Of a stretch of 50,711 nt of DNA, positions 38,380 through 48,287 are shown piece after piece. The number at the start of each line of letters is the position of its first letter. Position 1 is the first letter of the stretch. The translations under genes and the position numbers were made by a program. The notes below the pieces were generated by a model. It ran no database searches and was not told the origin of the DNA. It saw nothing but the letters and a program-made list of their open reading frames with translations. Source of the stretch: Verrucomicrobiota bacterium (lineage in GTDB: Bacteria; Verrucomicrobiota; Verrucomicrobiia; Limisphaerales; JACPZS01); contig JACPZS010000094.1 of NCBI GenBank assembly GCA_016195385.1, forward strand, positions 1 through 50,711. The letters are read 5' to 3'.

Positions 38380-40199
38380 GACCGTTTCCTCCGCATTCCA
38401 ACGAGCCACAGAATACCGGTTGCAGCCAAAGCGAATCCAGGCCCTGCAAAGACGCCATCCCACGATTTATCAGATTGGTTGGGGACGAAAACGCCCCACG
38501 CAGCGAAGACGATTGCACCACATGTGCCGACGATAATCCCAAGCGTTACAGCTTTACTCGAAGGCGCTGACCAAGTCTTCGGAGCGAACAGCATAAACAT
38601 TACGGCGGGAAACAAAGACAACATCGCTCCGTAGAAGCCGACGAGCACTACTATGAAATCCTGTGGCCGTTTGAGCAACCATCCAAGCAAGATGACCAAA
38701 ACCATTATCACAACCAACACCCAAAAAGCCGTCTTCTTCCCCGACAGTAAAGCAGCGTTTTCCATTTTGGTATCGGCGGCACTGGTTGAAGCTTCCGGCT
38801 TCTTGAATTCTGCTCCAAAAAAGTCGGCAACCCACGCATACATCGCGCCGAGCAACGCCGAATCAATCGTGGACAACATCACTCCCATTACCGCGACCAT
38901 AAACGCGAATGCCACGACCGCTGAAAAAATTCCGCCTGATTCCAAAAGTATTCGCGGGTATGCAGCCAGCGGCCCAGCTTTATCCTGTGCAGTAGCCAAT
39001 TGGGGCACTGTGGCGACAAGCAATGTCCCTAACGCCAGACACAGAATCCATGAGTAGGGGGATTCAACGCTAAACAGAAGCAAGCCGCGCCGTGCGCGCT
39101 CCTTAACCTCAATTTCCGTTCCGTCTATCGCTTGCATACGCTGCCAAGCGGTCATGTCAACGAATTGGAACAGAGTTGCCATCAGCGCGAGAGCGATAAT
39201 ACCCTTCCATTTCGGATCGCCGGGGTTTGCAAGTGGCGCGAGAGTGAACGCGGGCAAAGAGCGGACAAACAGAATGGCAAATAATAAGGCGAGAACGCAC
39301 ATGGACACGAGCGTAACAGTGGAAAGAACTTTTCTAGCCCGAAGCACTTTCTCGCCCTCGGTATCTTTGCTCATCGCAGAGATTGGTTGAAGCCTCTTGC
39401 ATAATCGGATGCCCACTGCCCACACACCGCCGGCGAACATCAAAAGCGAGACGATGGCAAACTCAGGACGCGATGCCACATTGGTGTTGAGGATGGTCCA
39501 AATCGCAAAAAGGAAAACAACCGTGAATCCGATGTAGGAAAAAACCAATTGCAGCATATCCGTTTTCATCGAACCCCATGCGCCGCCATACCAAATGTAA
39601 GCGAGAACGAAAAAGAGCGCCCCGAGCACGACGGCGTAATATGCAGGCGTGTCCTCTGGCACGAGAACCTTGACAATCTGCATGCCCCAATAAGCTTCCC
39701 CAAGAGCGACGCCCAACATCCCAAGAATGGTGACACCTGCTGCGGTCATCTGAACCGGCTTCGATGCGTAAGCTTTCCAGCAACGGCGTAGCCACGATGA
39801 ATTTACTTGGACTCGTTCTTGAACCGCGTCTGTCGGATAGGTCTCGGCTAGTAAACCATGCAGCGTTTTGGGATTCTTCGACCCGTCGAGGCAGCGCATG
39901 ATCGGATTCAACGCCGCGCGGAAAAGAAAAATTCCGATTCCCCAGCAAACAGCATTGACAACGGCCGGAAGTATTTGCCCGCCGACGCCCCAATACAGAA
40001 ACGGAAAAAGCGTCGCCACTTGAAACGCGTAGGCAAGCGAAGAGTTAGCGAACGGTGCTGCCCCGACCTCGTGGTAAGCCGTGAAATAGCCCGCCAGTGT
40101 GGATACTTTTGAACGCGGCGTGCTCATCGCCGCCCAGACATACACGGCAAGTGGGAGAAACAAGGCAACTGCGACGAGGTATTTGAGGGCGTCATTCAT
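38376..40199 (-). CDS. sodium/solute symporter (SSS/SLC5) family protein
   Basis: A 607-residue protein with about 13-14 membrane helices. SSS-like features are GYFTAYHEVGAAPFANSSLA in the TM1-TM2 region, FQFVDMTAWQRMQAIDG (the D-x-x-x-WQRxxA motif of the family) and MLSTIDSALLGAMYAWVADFF (sodium-site TM8-like S-T-x-D-S). A Shine-Dalgarno GGAGG lies about 9 nt before the ATG at 40199; a TTG two codons earlier is less likely. The substrate is unknown. Placement in a thiC-carried defence cassette, beside SPARTA and with two linked unknown proteins, makes both cargo metabolism and a defence role possible. Confidence 0.82.
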   Translation of the reverse strand: MNDALKYLVAVALFLPLAVYVWAAMSTPRSKVSTLAGYFTAYHEVGAAPFANSSLAYAFQVATLFPFLYWGVGGQILPAVVNAVCWGIGIFLFRAALNPIMRCLDGSKNPKTLHGLLAETYPTDAVQERVQVNSSWLRRCWKAYASKPVQMTAAGVTILGMLGVALGEAYWGMQIVKVLVPEDTPAYYAVVLGALFFVLAYIWYGGAWGSMKTDMLQLVFSYIGFTVVFLFAIWTILNTNVASRPEFAIVSLLMFAGGVWAVGIRLCKRLQPISAMSKDTEGEKVLRARKVLSTVTLVSMCVLALLFAILFVRSLPAFTLAPLANPGDPKWKGIIALALMATLFQFVDMTAWQRMQAIDGTEIEVKERARRGLLLFSVESPYSWILCLALGTLLVATVPQLATAQDKAGPLAAYPRILLESGGIFSAVVAFAFMVAVMGVMLSTIDSALLGAMYAWVADFFGAEFKKPEASTSAADTKMENAALLSGKKTAFWVLVVIMVLVILLGWLLKRPQDFIVVLVGFYGAMLSLFPAVMFMLFAPKTWSAPSSKAVTLGIIVGTCGAIVFAAWGVFVPNQSDKSWDGVFAGPGFALAATGILWLVGMRRKRS

Positions 40200-40470
40200 G
40201 TGCAAAGGCCTCCATCTGATTGCCTCCGATTTCCTACTGTGGCGTCGGCGTCGGCGCGCAGTTTCTCCCAGTGGGTGTCGGGTTTCACGCCGCCGATGGT
40301 ATCAAATGCTAACCCGTGACAAACAAAAAAATGCTTGGAAAGACTGTATTCGGCGAGTCGCCGAACGCGGCAGGCGAGCGCCCGCGCTACCTTTCTTTGC
40401 GCCTTCGCGTCTTTGCGTTGAAACAGAATCAGCGGAAAAGCGTGCGAGGTCAGAGTGAAATTCGTAGGCT

Positions 40471-41850
40471 ATGCAGACAAATGACTTTGCCCGCATGACG
40501 AATCCGAATCCAACGCACCTGTTTATCAGCTACGCGGTCGAGGACGCGACGCTGGCGCAGTGGCTGGCGCGGAAGTTGGCAGCACGCGGGCATCCTGTCT
40601 GGTTTGATCAAATGAAATTGCTCGGCGGTGAGCCGTGGCCGCAGACGATTGATGATGCGATCAAGAATCGGACGTTTCGGATGCTGGGTTTAATTTCCGA
40701 ACATTCGTTGCGCAAACCAAAACCGACGGGAGAGCGGACATTGGCTCAACGAATTGCAGAGCAACGGAAGATTCCTGATTTCCTGATTCCCCTGAAAGTA
40801 GATGCCAGCGAACTCGACTGGCTGACGACTACGGTTTCCTACATCTCCTTCACGCACGGCTGGGCGGATGGATGGCGGGCACTCTTGAAGAAGCTGGATT
40901 CGATTTCAACTCCGCGTTCGCTGGTGAACGCTGCGCCGCTCGCGGCTTCCAGTTTTCCGCGCGGCGAGGATTTGGTGAACAATACGGGCGAACAACTTCT
41001 TACCAACATCATTCGTGTTAAATCGTTCCCGAACATTTTGCGGGTGTTTCGGGTCGCCAGCAGTATTGAGTCTGACGATTGGAAAAAGCTGGAAAGCACT
41101 TGGGCGTTTTACGAAATCGCCAAGGACGCGTTGGTGGCTCTGATTCCGCCGCCGCCGGAATTCGCAGACCGCATCAAGCCGACTCCTGAACAATTGCTGT
41201 GGGCTGAATGTGAGTTATTCCGCAACGTCCGCGCCCGCGACATTGCTGCGAGTCTCATCATGAAGGCACTGGCACGGCGATTGACGAAAGGCGGATGTCT
41301 TGAGCATCCCAATCCGAAGATGAAAGAAACATTCTTTCTCCCGGAGACGTTTGTTCAAGGTGGAAAACTTTCTTTCATCGGCTTTCGTGGAAAGAAAACT
41401 TGGTTGCTCATTCGTGGCAGAGTCACGTTTCGACGTGCTGCCGGTGTTCGCGAGTTGAACTTCCATCATTTTGCGTTTCGCCTGCGGCTGGCACGCGGTC
41501 TCGACAAGGCGTTTCATGTTCAACTGACGCCAACGCTGGTGTTCTTTGATGAGAAGGGTAATCCAATTCTCGACAAGAGCGTCGGGTCGCGGCGTCGCCG
41601 CATGACGAAGATGTGGTATAACAACAAGTGGTTGACCCGTTTGATGGCTGCGGAACAACTGCTCACGGGTTTGCCCCCAGCGGGAGAGGATGACTTGGTG
41701 CTTGAGCCGGGGCTGGTTTCATTGGCATCGCCGCGCGGCCTCAACGAGGCGATTCTTGAACCTGCTGAAGAAAAGGAGGAATCAGGTGAGGACATGCCTG
41801 ATGCGGAATTGACGCTCGATGAACACGGGGAAGGAGATGCCGATGAATAG
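40471..41850 (+). CDS. TIR-APAZ protein of a SPARTA short-Argonaute defence system
   Basis: A 459-residue protein. The N-terminal TIR domain (about residues 14-140) opens with HLFISYAVEDATLAQWLA, then HPVWFDQMKLLGG. A Glu at residue 88 in TGERTLAQ occupies roughly the position of the NADase Glu, judged by spacing only. Residues about 170-420 are the APAZ domain (FRLRLARGLDKAFHVQL, RRRRMTKMWYNNKWLTRLM), and the tail is very acidic (EEKEESGEDMPDAEL). In known SPARTA systems RNA-guided detection of DNA by the Argonaute triggers TIR oligomerisation and NAD+ depletion, killing the infected cell. The Argonaute gene overlaps its 3' end. An in-frame ATG at 40495 is an alternative start. Confidence 0.9.
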   Translation: MQTNDFARMTNPNPTHLFISYAVEDATLAQWLARKLAARGHPVWFDQMKLLGGEPWPQTIDDAIKNRTFRMLGLISEHSLRKPKPTGERTLAQRIAEQRKIPDFLIPLKVDASELDWLTTTVSYISFTHGWADGWRALLKKLDSISTPRSLVNAAPLAASSFPRGEDLVNNTGEQLLTNIIRVKSFPNILRVFRVASSIESDDWKKLESTWAFYEIAKDALVALIPPPPEFADRIKPTPEQLLWAECELFRNVRARDIAASLIMKALARRLTKGGCLEHPNPKMKETFFLPETFVQGGKLSFIGFRGKKTWLLIRGRVTFRRAAGVRELNFHHFAFRLRLARGLDKAFHVQLTPTLVFFDEKGNPILDKSVGSRRRRMTKMWYNNKWLTRLMAAEQLLTGLPPAGEDDLVLEPGLVSLASPRGLNEAILEPAEEKEESGEDMPDAELTLDEHGEGDADE

Positions 41851-43333
41851 CGTCACCGTGTTTGACGAACCGCAACTTGAGTTCGCCTCCGGCGAGATGC
41901 TGGAACATCCGCGCGATGGGCTGACCCTGTTTGGCCCAGTGGATTCCAAAGGTATCGAGAAGCCATCGCACCTTTGCTACGGAGTCGTTGGAACAAAGAG
42001 CGGCGTTGGCGCGTTTCGAGAATTCGTGAAGGCGGTGAACCGACCGATTCCAACCGACAATGATTTGGACGAGGTTCTTTGGCCGCACTTTCCGGGTTTC
42101 GAGGAGGCGTTTCACGCCGTGCTTCCGACCGAGCCAGCTTGGGTGGAAGAACTCGACGAGCTAGTCGTTAAGAACGCGGCGACCAACCTTGACGACCATC
42201 TGCGGGTTTTCGGAGTCGTGTCGCTCTTTCTCAGTCAGGTCAGGGCGGCAAAGAAATCTGACGAGCCATTTCGATTCTTCGTGATTGTTGTCCCCGACTT
42301 CGTCTTTGCGAACTGTCGGCCACTTTCGCGATTCCAAGGCGGCTACGGCCACCACGTCGGCAGGCGGGAGCAACAAATCCGCTCGCAGATGGAAGACTTC
42401 TTTGAGTCTTACGAAATGGAGCAATACTCCTACTCGATTGACTTCCGCCGACAAATCAAAGCGCGTGTGATGGAACTGGAGATTCCAATTCAAATCATTC
42501 GCGAATCAACACTCCGGCTTGCAGCGGCAGAGAAACGATTCGGCGTGCGGCAACTGACCCCATTGTCTGACCGCGCGTGGAACTTATCCACGGCTCTCTA
42601 CTACAAAGCTGGCGGGAAACCTTGGAAACTTGGTGGCGTTCGAGACGGAGTTTGCTACGTCGGAGTTTCGTTCAAGAACACCGAAACAACCCACAACGCG
42701 TGTAGTGCCGCACAAATGTTCCTGAACGACGGTGATGGCGTGGTTTTCCTCGGTGACGAGGGGCGATGGTATTCAGAAAGGAAAGGTGAATATCATTTGG
42801 ATGGGCCAAGCGCCCGTCGTCTGCTCACTGGTGTCCTGAGCACCTACCAATCGCTTCACGGCAAAAAACTGACCGAGATTTTCTTGCACTGCCGCTCGAC
42901 AGTGAACGAGGAGGAATTCGAGGGCTATCAAGCCGCGTGTCCAGAAGGCGTGAAACTGGTTGCGATTCGCGTCGCGCCTGAACGCCTCGGCCTGCGGTTG
43001 TATCGTGCGGGCACTCGTCCTGTGTTGCGTGGAACGTTTTGGCAAGTGACGCCGAAGCGTGGCTTCTTGTGGGGTTCAGGATTCAAGCCGCGCCTTCGCA
43101 CTTACGACGGCTCTGAAGTCCCGCAACCGCTCTGCATTGATATTCAGCACGGCGAAGCCGACGTGAATCAAGTTGCCAAGGACATCTTCGGACTCACCAA
43201 GCTCAACTACAACAACTGCAAGCTTGGCGAGAATCAGCCCGTTACCATTCGCTTTTCGAGTGAGGTTGGAGAAATCCTTGTCAGCAATCGGACGGTTAAG
43301 AATCACAAACCGAACTTCAAGTATTACATTTGA
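41843..43333 (+). CDS. short prokaryotic Argonaute (MID-PIWI) of SPARTA
   Basis: A 496-residue short pAgo with MID and PIWI domains only. The N-terminal EPQLEFASGEMLEHPRDGLTLFGP segment (18 residues of it conserved) is typical of this clade. The MID guide-5'-phosphate motif is F201-R-R-Q-I-K206, and PIWI runs from about residue 250. At the first PIWI catalytic position the sequence is YVGVSFK, with no Asp; the second Asp is also absent from IFLHCRST. It should thus bind guide and target but not cut, as known for SPARTA. The ATG at 41843 has AAGGAG 6 nt upstream and overlaps the TIR-APAZ stop; an ATG at 41819 is in frame but lacks such a site. Confidence 0.9.
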   Translation: MNSVTVFDEPQLEFASGEMLEHPRDGLTLFGPVDSKGIEKPSHLCYGVVGTKSGVGAFREFVKAVNRPIPTDNDLDEVLWPHFPGFEEAFHAVLPTEPAWVEELDELVVKNAATNLDDHLRVFGVVSLFLSQVRAAKKSDEPFRFFVIVVPDFVFANCRPLSRFQGGYGHHVGRREQQIRSQMEDFFESYEMEQYSYSIDFRRQIKARVMELEIPIQIIRESTLRLAAAEKRFGVRQLTPLSDRAWNLSTALYYKAGGKPWKLGGVRDGVCYVGVSFKNTETTHNACSAAQMFLNDGDGVVFLGDEGRWYSERKGEYHLDGPSARRLLTGVLSTYQSLHGKKLTEIFLHCRSTVNEEEFEGYQAACPEGVKLVAIRVAPERLGLRLYRAGTRPVLRGTFWQVTPKRGFLWGSGFKPRLRTYDGSEVPQPLCIDIQHGEADVNQVAKDIFGLTKLNYNNCKLGENQPVTIRFSSEVGEILVSNRTVKNHKPNFKYYI

Positions 43334-43367
43334 CCGTTGAGCGGACGTGTAAGTTTTGATTTAATGC

Positions 43368-44177
<810 letters not shown>

Positions 44178-44218
44178 ACGGACTCGCCAACCCGTTGGTT
44201 GGCTGACTATTCTTGGAC

Positions 44219-45016
44219 ATGCCGGCCCTTCTCGACCATACCATTGAGTATTCGGGAAACGCCGCGCCGGTGGCGTGGCGTGGCCGGCGTGTCGCTGACG
44301 TCGAGCGGTTCAAAGCTTATGCGAAGAAACGGGCCATTCCTCGTTTGGTTGACGCTGAAGACCAAGCCGCCTTTGAGTCTGACTTAAATGCTCTGGCAAC
44401 CACCGACTATGCAATGGAGACGTTGACCTCTCTACTGCGCAATACGACACGCCCACAAAGCTGGGAGCTTGGCGAGTCACTTGCTGAAACGCTCTTGGAG
44501 GATGAGCACGGTGTTCGCTGGCCTTGGAATCACGCACGCGACAAACGAACGCCCAAAGCCAGCCTGCCAGGGAAAGACCTGATTGGCTTCATCGAAAGCG
44601 GTGCTGGTTTCGCGTTGTTGTTCGGCGAGGTCAAATCTTCATCCGATACGAGCACGCCGCCCAATTTGATGTATGGGCCAGACGGGATGATTTCACAGCT
44701 CGCGGAAGCTGCTTGCGAACGCCCCGAACAACTTTGCTTACTGAAGTGGTTACGTCGGCGATGCAAGCACACCGAACTTTGGTCGCACTTTGAGCAGGCA
44801 ATAACTCGTTTCCTAAACAGTCGGGGTTGCGACATTGTGATTTGGGGTGTCCTTGTCAGAGATACTTCGCCCAACGAGCGTGACTTGAAAGCGCGGGCGG
44901 CCGCGCTCGCCACAAAAGTTCCGAACGTCAAGAGAGTCGAACTTGATGCTTGGTATTTTCCTCTGCCAATCAAGGAATGGGGACAGTTATTGGAAGGAGG
45001 CGAGACCGAGACATGA
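44219..45016 (+). CDS. hamA: HamA-like (DUF1837) nuclease of a Hachiman defence system
   Basis: A 265-residue protein. The DUF1837-like PD-(D/E)XK nuclease core is visible as SWELGESLAETLLE (helix Glu), then PGKDLIGF (metal Asp) and LLFGEVKSSSD (E-x-K). In Hachiman, HamA is the DNA-degrading effector held in check by the HamB helicase and released by damaged or phage DNA. The ATG at 44219 follows a TTG two codons earlier. The stop overlaps the hamB start (ATGA). It lies 41 nt after the displaced thiC fragment. Confidence 0.82.
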   Translation: MPALLDHTIEYSGNAAPVAWRGRRVADVERFKAYAKKRAIPRLVDAEDQAAFESDLNALATTDYAMETLTSLLRNTTRPQSWELGESLAETLLEDEHGVRWPWNHARDKRTPKASLPGKDLIGFIESGAGFALLFGEVKSSSDTSTPPNLMYGPDGMISQLAEAACERPEQLCLLKWLRRRCKHTELWSHFEQAITRFLNSRGCDIVIWGVLVRDTSPNERDLKARAAALATKVPNVKRVELDAWYFPLPIKEWGQLLEGGETET

Positions 45017-48000
45017 GTGCTTGGATTTGCAATTCTTTGCCTGCGGAAGCGTATGCTCGTGCGAGACAGGACGCGGACGCAATTCTGTTGAAGTCCAGCC
45101 TCGGCAGGCCACATGACGCCGACTTCGCGAATTTGCGATTCGTTCAAGAAGCGTGCGAGTTGGCAGTTGATGAATTACTTGGTGACGAAGCGAAGCAATC
45201 AGAACTGCGCGAAGTTGCAGCAGAGGCTTTCAGACTTTTGCGCGCTATCCCGCGTCCGCAAGTTCCGATACCGGCAGGCAATTTCCTGTTTCGTTTAGCC
45301 TGTCTGGGCCAACTAGGTGACATGGGCGCAGATGCTGCCCGACTCCTGCGTGAGCAACCGTGGCCTGCAATGCCTGTCCAGTCAGTTGACTGGAGCGAGC
45401 GGACTTTTGCTGTCGTTCTCGATAGTTGGCTGTGCCTTTTCCGAAAGAACGGATGGGAAGACTTGGAGCGAGTGCAGCATGGAATCGCGCGGCTGCGCAG
45501 CGAACAGCGAGAATACGAGAAGACTCACCTCGAACAGGCGAAAGAACCGGCCGATGCGGCTTGGCGACTTGTCAGTCTCTACCATTTCTCAAAGGCCGCC
45601 GAGATTCTGGCTGTCTATGTCACCCAAGGCCAGGTGCATGGCGACTTCCTTGTAAAGAATCTGCTGGACGCTCAATTCGACCGTGCCATCGCAGCGGCAG
45701 AACGAGGACGCTACGTTGAGCTTGAGAGTCTGCTGCGCCTCGGTGCTTCGGCTGCACACCAGATGGCGGACAACTCAATTTGGTCGGTGACGCGTGCGGT
45801 AAATTCTCGGGTCACAAAGTTCGTGAACGAACTGGTTCATCGTGCGAATCAATCCGTGTTTGAGGTTCTGCCGCCTCAACGCCGAACACTGGCCGAAGAA
45901 GGGCTTCTTGGTTCAAGCCGTCGGTCTGTGGTCGTGAGTTTGCCAACTTCGAGCGGCAAGACACTCATTGCTGAGTTTCGGATACTCCAAGCTCTGAATC
46001 AGTTTGACCAAGAGCACGGTTGGGTAGCTTACTTAGCGCCGACGCGCGCATTAGTCAGTCAAGTGACGCGGCGATTGCGGCGAGATTTCCGGCCGCTGGA
46101 TGTTGTTGTCGAGATGGCCACACCCGCACTCGAAATTGATGGGCTGGAATCTGCGATGTTGTTGGAAAAGGACGCAAAACAGCAGTTCCGAGTTCTTGTG
46201 ACCACACCGGAGAAACTCGATTTGCTGCTGCGAGGCGGATGGGAGGCGCAGATTGGCCGACCTCTGACGCTCGTGGTTGTTGATGAAGCTCACAACATCG
46301 GTGAAACGAGCCGTGGTCTCCGGCTGGAATTGCTTTTGGCGACCATCAATCGTGAATGCAAATACGCACAGTTTCTCTTGCTAACGCCGTTCATCCGTAA
46401 CGCCCGCGAGATTGCTTCCTGGTTGGATGAAAGAAATCACCAAGACATCTCGCTGGCACTCGATTGGCAGCCAAATGACAGAGCCATTGGAATCGTGCAG
46501 CCAAAACAAGAAGGCTCTGGTAGGCGTGCAACGACTTATACTTTGGATTTTCAGACGCGCCACACTTCACGCAAAACGCTTGAACTAGGCGAAACGCTGC
46601 CGTTGCCACAACCGGCCGGTCTGCTAGTCGAGTGGAAGGAGGCTAGCAAACGCCAAAACAAACTAGCCGCCGTGATTGCCCAAGCACTCCGAGCGCGTGG
46701 AGGAGTCATCGTATTGGCGGCGAAATTGGATTACTGCTGGACGATTGCTGATCTTCTGAAGACACCATCCAGCCGCGTCACCCCAAGCCCTGACGTCGTC
46801 ATGGTTCAAAAATTTCTGGCGGACGAATTTGCTGACGACTTTCCTTTGATTGATTTGTTGAACTACGGTGTTGCTGTTCATCATCGAGGTCTTTCTGATG
46901 AGGCGTTGCGGCTTATTGAATGGCTTTTTGAGAAGGAAGACATTCGAATTCTCGTCGCAACAACCACCGTTGCGCAGGGCATGAATTTTCCAGTTGCCGG
47001 AGTTGTGATGGCCTCACACCAGTATCTCGGTTCTGGCTACGCTGTGGATATGCCACCAGAAGATTTTTGGAATGTAGCGGGCCGTGCAGGGCGTGTGGAT
47101 CAAGGTTCAGTCGGCATTGTGGCATTCGCGGCGACGAGCGACGCAAAAGCGGCCAAACTCCGCAAGTTCATCGATGCTGAAGTGGGTGCATTAAATTCCA
47201 CGTTGGTCGCCTTGGTTAAGGAAGCACTCGAGAAGTGGCAGACCCTCGACTTGCACACTCTTGTTTACAAGGAACCCAAATGGTCAAGCTTGCTTCAATA
47301 TCTTGCTCACAGCTATCGGCAGATGGAGAACGGTCAGGAATTTGCGAGTCGTATTGAACAAATTCTTCGTGCCACGCTTGGTTTTAACACCCTCCGACAA
47401 CATCACCGCGGCTGGGCAGACAAGCTTATCACGGGCGTTCGGGCATACGCAGAACGCCTTGCTGGAGGTCCGCTTGCACTCGTGGATCAAACCGGGTTCT
47501 CATTGGAGAGCGTTCTGTTGGCGATGGGCGGCCTTCGTGAATTTGAATTAAGTCCTGAAGTTTGGAATGGGACGCAGTTGTTCACCCGCACCAGCGAAGA
47601 TTTGCGTCAGATGATGGGAGTTTTACTGCGAGTTCCTGAACTTCGGGAGGGATTTTCAAAACTCCTCAAAGGAGAGTTGCGCGACGGGAATACGCTCTCT
47701 TCGTTTATTGCCGATTGGGTTAATGGCGCGAGCATGGCAAAGATGTCAGAGGATTATTTTCTCCGGGGACAGCCTTCAACTCCGGAAACGCGAACCAAAG
47801 CTTACCAAGAGTGCTGCCGGCAAGTGTATGGCCAACTCGCGCAGACCGTGTCGTGGGGACTGTCGGCCCTGCAAACCATCAACTTGGCTGGCAAAGCATC
47901 CGAAATGTCCGAAGAGCAACTTGCGCGAATGAGGAACATTCCTGCGTGGGTTTACTACGGTGTGAATTCGGATGGTGCTCTTGCGATGCGCATGGTTGGC

Positions 48001-48171
48001 ATTCCTCGTGAAGCAGCAACTCGTTTGGCGCGCGTTATTGGTTCACAGGGCGGTTCGCTGAGTTCCCTGAGAGAACGATTGTTAAAAGAGTCTGAGACAA
48101 CTTGGACTCGTGCTCTTGGTGATTCAGGAAAAAACTACCTCGCGATTTGGCGGCAGTTGGAGGGTTTATGA
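45013..48171 (+). CDS. hamB: HamB-like superfamily 2 helicase of a Hachiman defence system
   Basis: A 1052-residue Ski2-like/DEAH-type helicase. Motifs in order are LPTSSGKTLIAEF (Walker A, about residue 312), YLAPTRALVSQV (Ia), VVVDEAHNIGE (DEAH, about 422), LVATTTVAQGMNFPVAG (V, about 650) and NVAGRAGRVDQGSVG (VI, about 690). About 300 residues of helical domain precede the helicase core and 350 follow it, as in HamB. The ATG at 45013 overlaps the hamA stop; the frame is open further upstream within hamA. The stop overlaps the start of the 39-codon ORF. Confidence 0.88.
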   Translation: MSAWICNSLPAEAYARARQDADAILLKSSLGRPHDADFANLRFVQEACELAVDELLGDEAKQSELREVAAEAFRLLRAIPRPQVPIPAGNFLFRLACLGQLGDMGADAARLLREQPWPAMPVQSVDWSERTFAVVLDSWLCLFRKNGWEDLERVQHGIARLRSEQREYEKTHLEQAKEPADAAWRLVSLYHFSKAAEILAVYVTQGQVHGDFLVKNLLDAQFDRAIAAAERGRYVELESLLRLGASAAHQMADNSIWSVTRAVNSRVTKFVNELVHRANQSVFEVLPPQRRTLAEEGLLGSSRRSVVVSLPTSSGKTLIAEFRILQALNQFDQEHGWVAYLAPTRALVSQVTRRLRRDFRPLDVVVEMATPALEIDGLESAMLLEKDAKQQFRVLVTTPEKLDLLLRGGWEAQIGRPLTLVVVDEAHNIGETSRGLRLELLLATINRECKYAQFLLLTPFIRNAREIASWLDERNHQDISLALDWQPNDRAIGIVQPKQEGSGRRATTYTLDFQTRHTSRKTLELGETLPLPQPAGLLVEWKEASKRQNKLAAVIAQALRARGGVIVLAAKLDYCWTIADLLKTPSSRVTPSPDVVMVQKFLADEFADDFPLIDLLNYGVAVHHRGLSDEALRLIEWLFEKEDIRILVATTTVAQGMNFPVAGVVMASHQYLGSGYAVDMPPEDFWNVAGRAGRVDQGSVGIVAFAATSDAKAAKLRKFIDAEVGALNSTLVALVKEALEKWQTLDLHTLVYKEPKWSSLLQYLAHSYRQMENGQEFASRIEQILRATLGFNTLRQHHRGWADKLITGVRAYAERLAGGPLALVDQTGFSLESVLLAMGGLREFELSPEVWNGTQLFTRTSEDLRQMMGVLLRVPELREGFSKLLKGELRDGNTLSSFIADWVNGASMAKMSEDYFLRGQPSTPETRTKAYQECCRQVYGQLAQTVSWGLSALQTINLAGKASEMSEEQLARMRNIPAWVYYGVNSDGALAMRMVGIPREAATRLARVIGSQGGSLSSLRERLLKESETTWTRALGDSGKNYLAIWRQLEGL

Positions 48172-48287
48172 CGATGAACGACTTCGCCGACTACGTGAGC
48201 TTCAACATCGGTGACGGACTCAAATTGGAGTTCGTCGAGCGGGATTTACGTAAAGCCGTGGATTGGGTAAAACATCTGGCATCGTGA
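48168..48287 (+). CDS. 39-residue small protein between hamB and the methyltransferase gene
   Basis: ATG 48168 overlaps the hamB stop (ATGA), and TGA 48285-48287 overlaps the GTG start of the methyltransferase (GTGA). The protein begins MTMNDFADYVSF, continues NIGDGLKLEFVERDLRKAVD and ends in WVKHLAS. It is acidic, probably helical at its C-terminus and of unknown family. It may be a real small component, a truncated remnant of a longer gene, or merely a coupling leader that hands ribosomes from hamB to the methyltransferase. Confidence 0.45.
   Translation: MTMNDFADYVSFNIGDGLKLEFVERDLRKAVDWVKHLAS

Noticed and set aside
37472-40199. Considered calling the SSS operon a known defence system
   Set aside because: I know of no established defence system with this gene trio; only its position supports such a role, so it is reported as unknown.
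40396-40420. Possible start of a CRISPR-like or tandem repeat (GCGCCTTCGCGTCTTTGCG)
   Set aside because: Only one short imperfectly periodic stretch, without repeat-spacer structure; it fits a half-site of the intergenic palindrome family seen at 9059.
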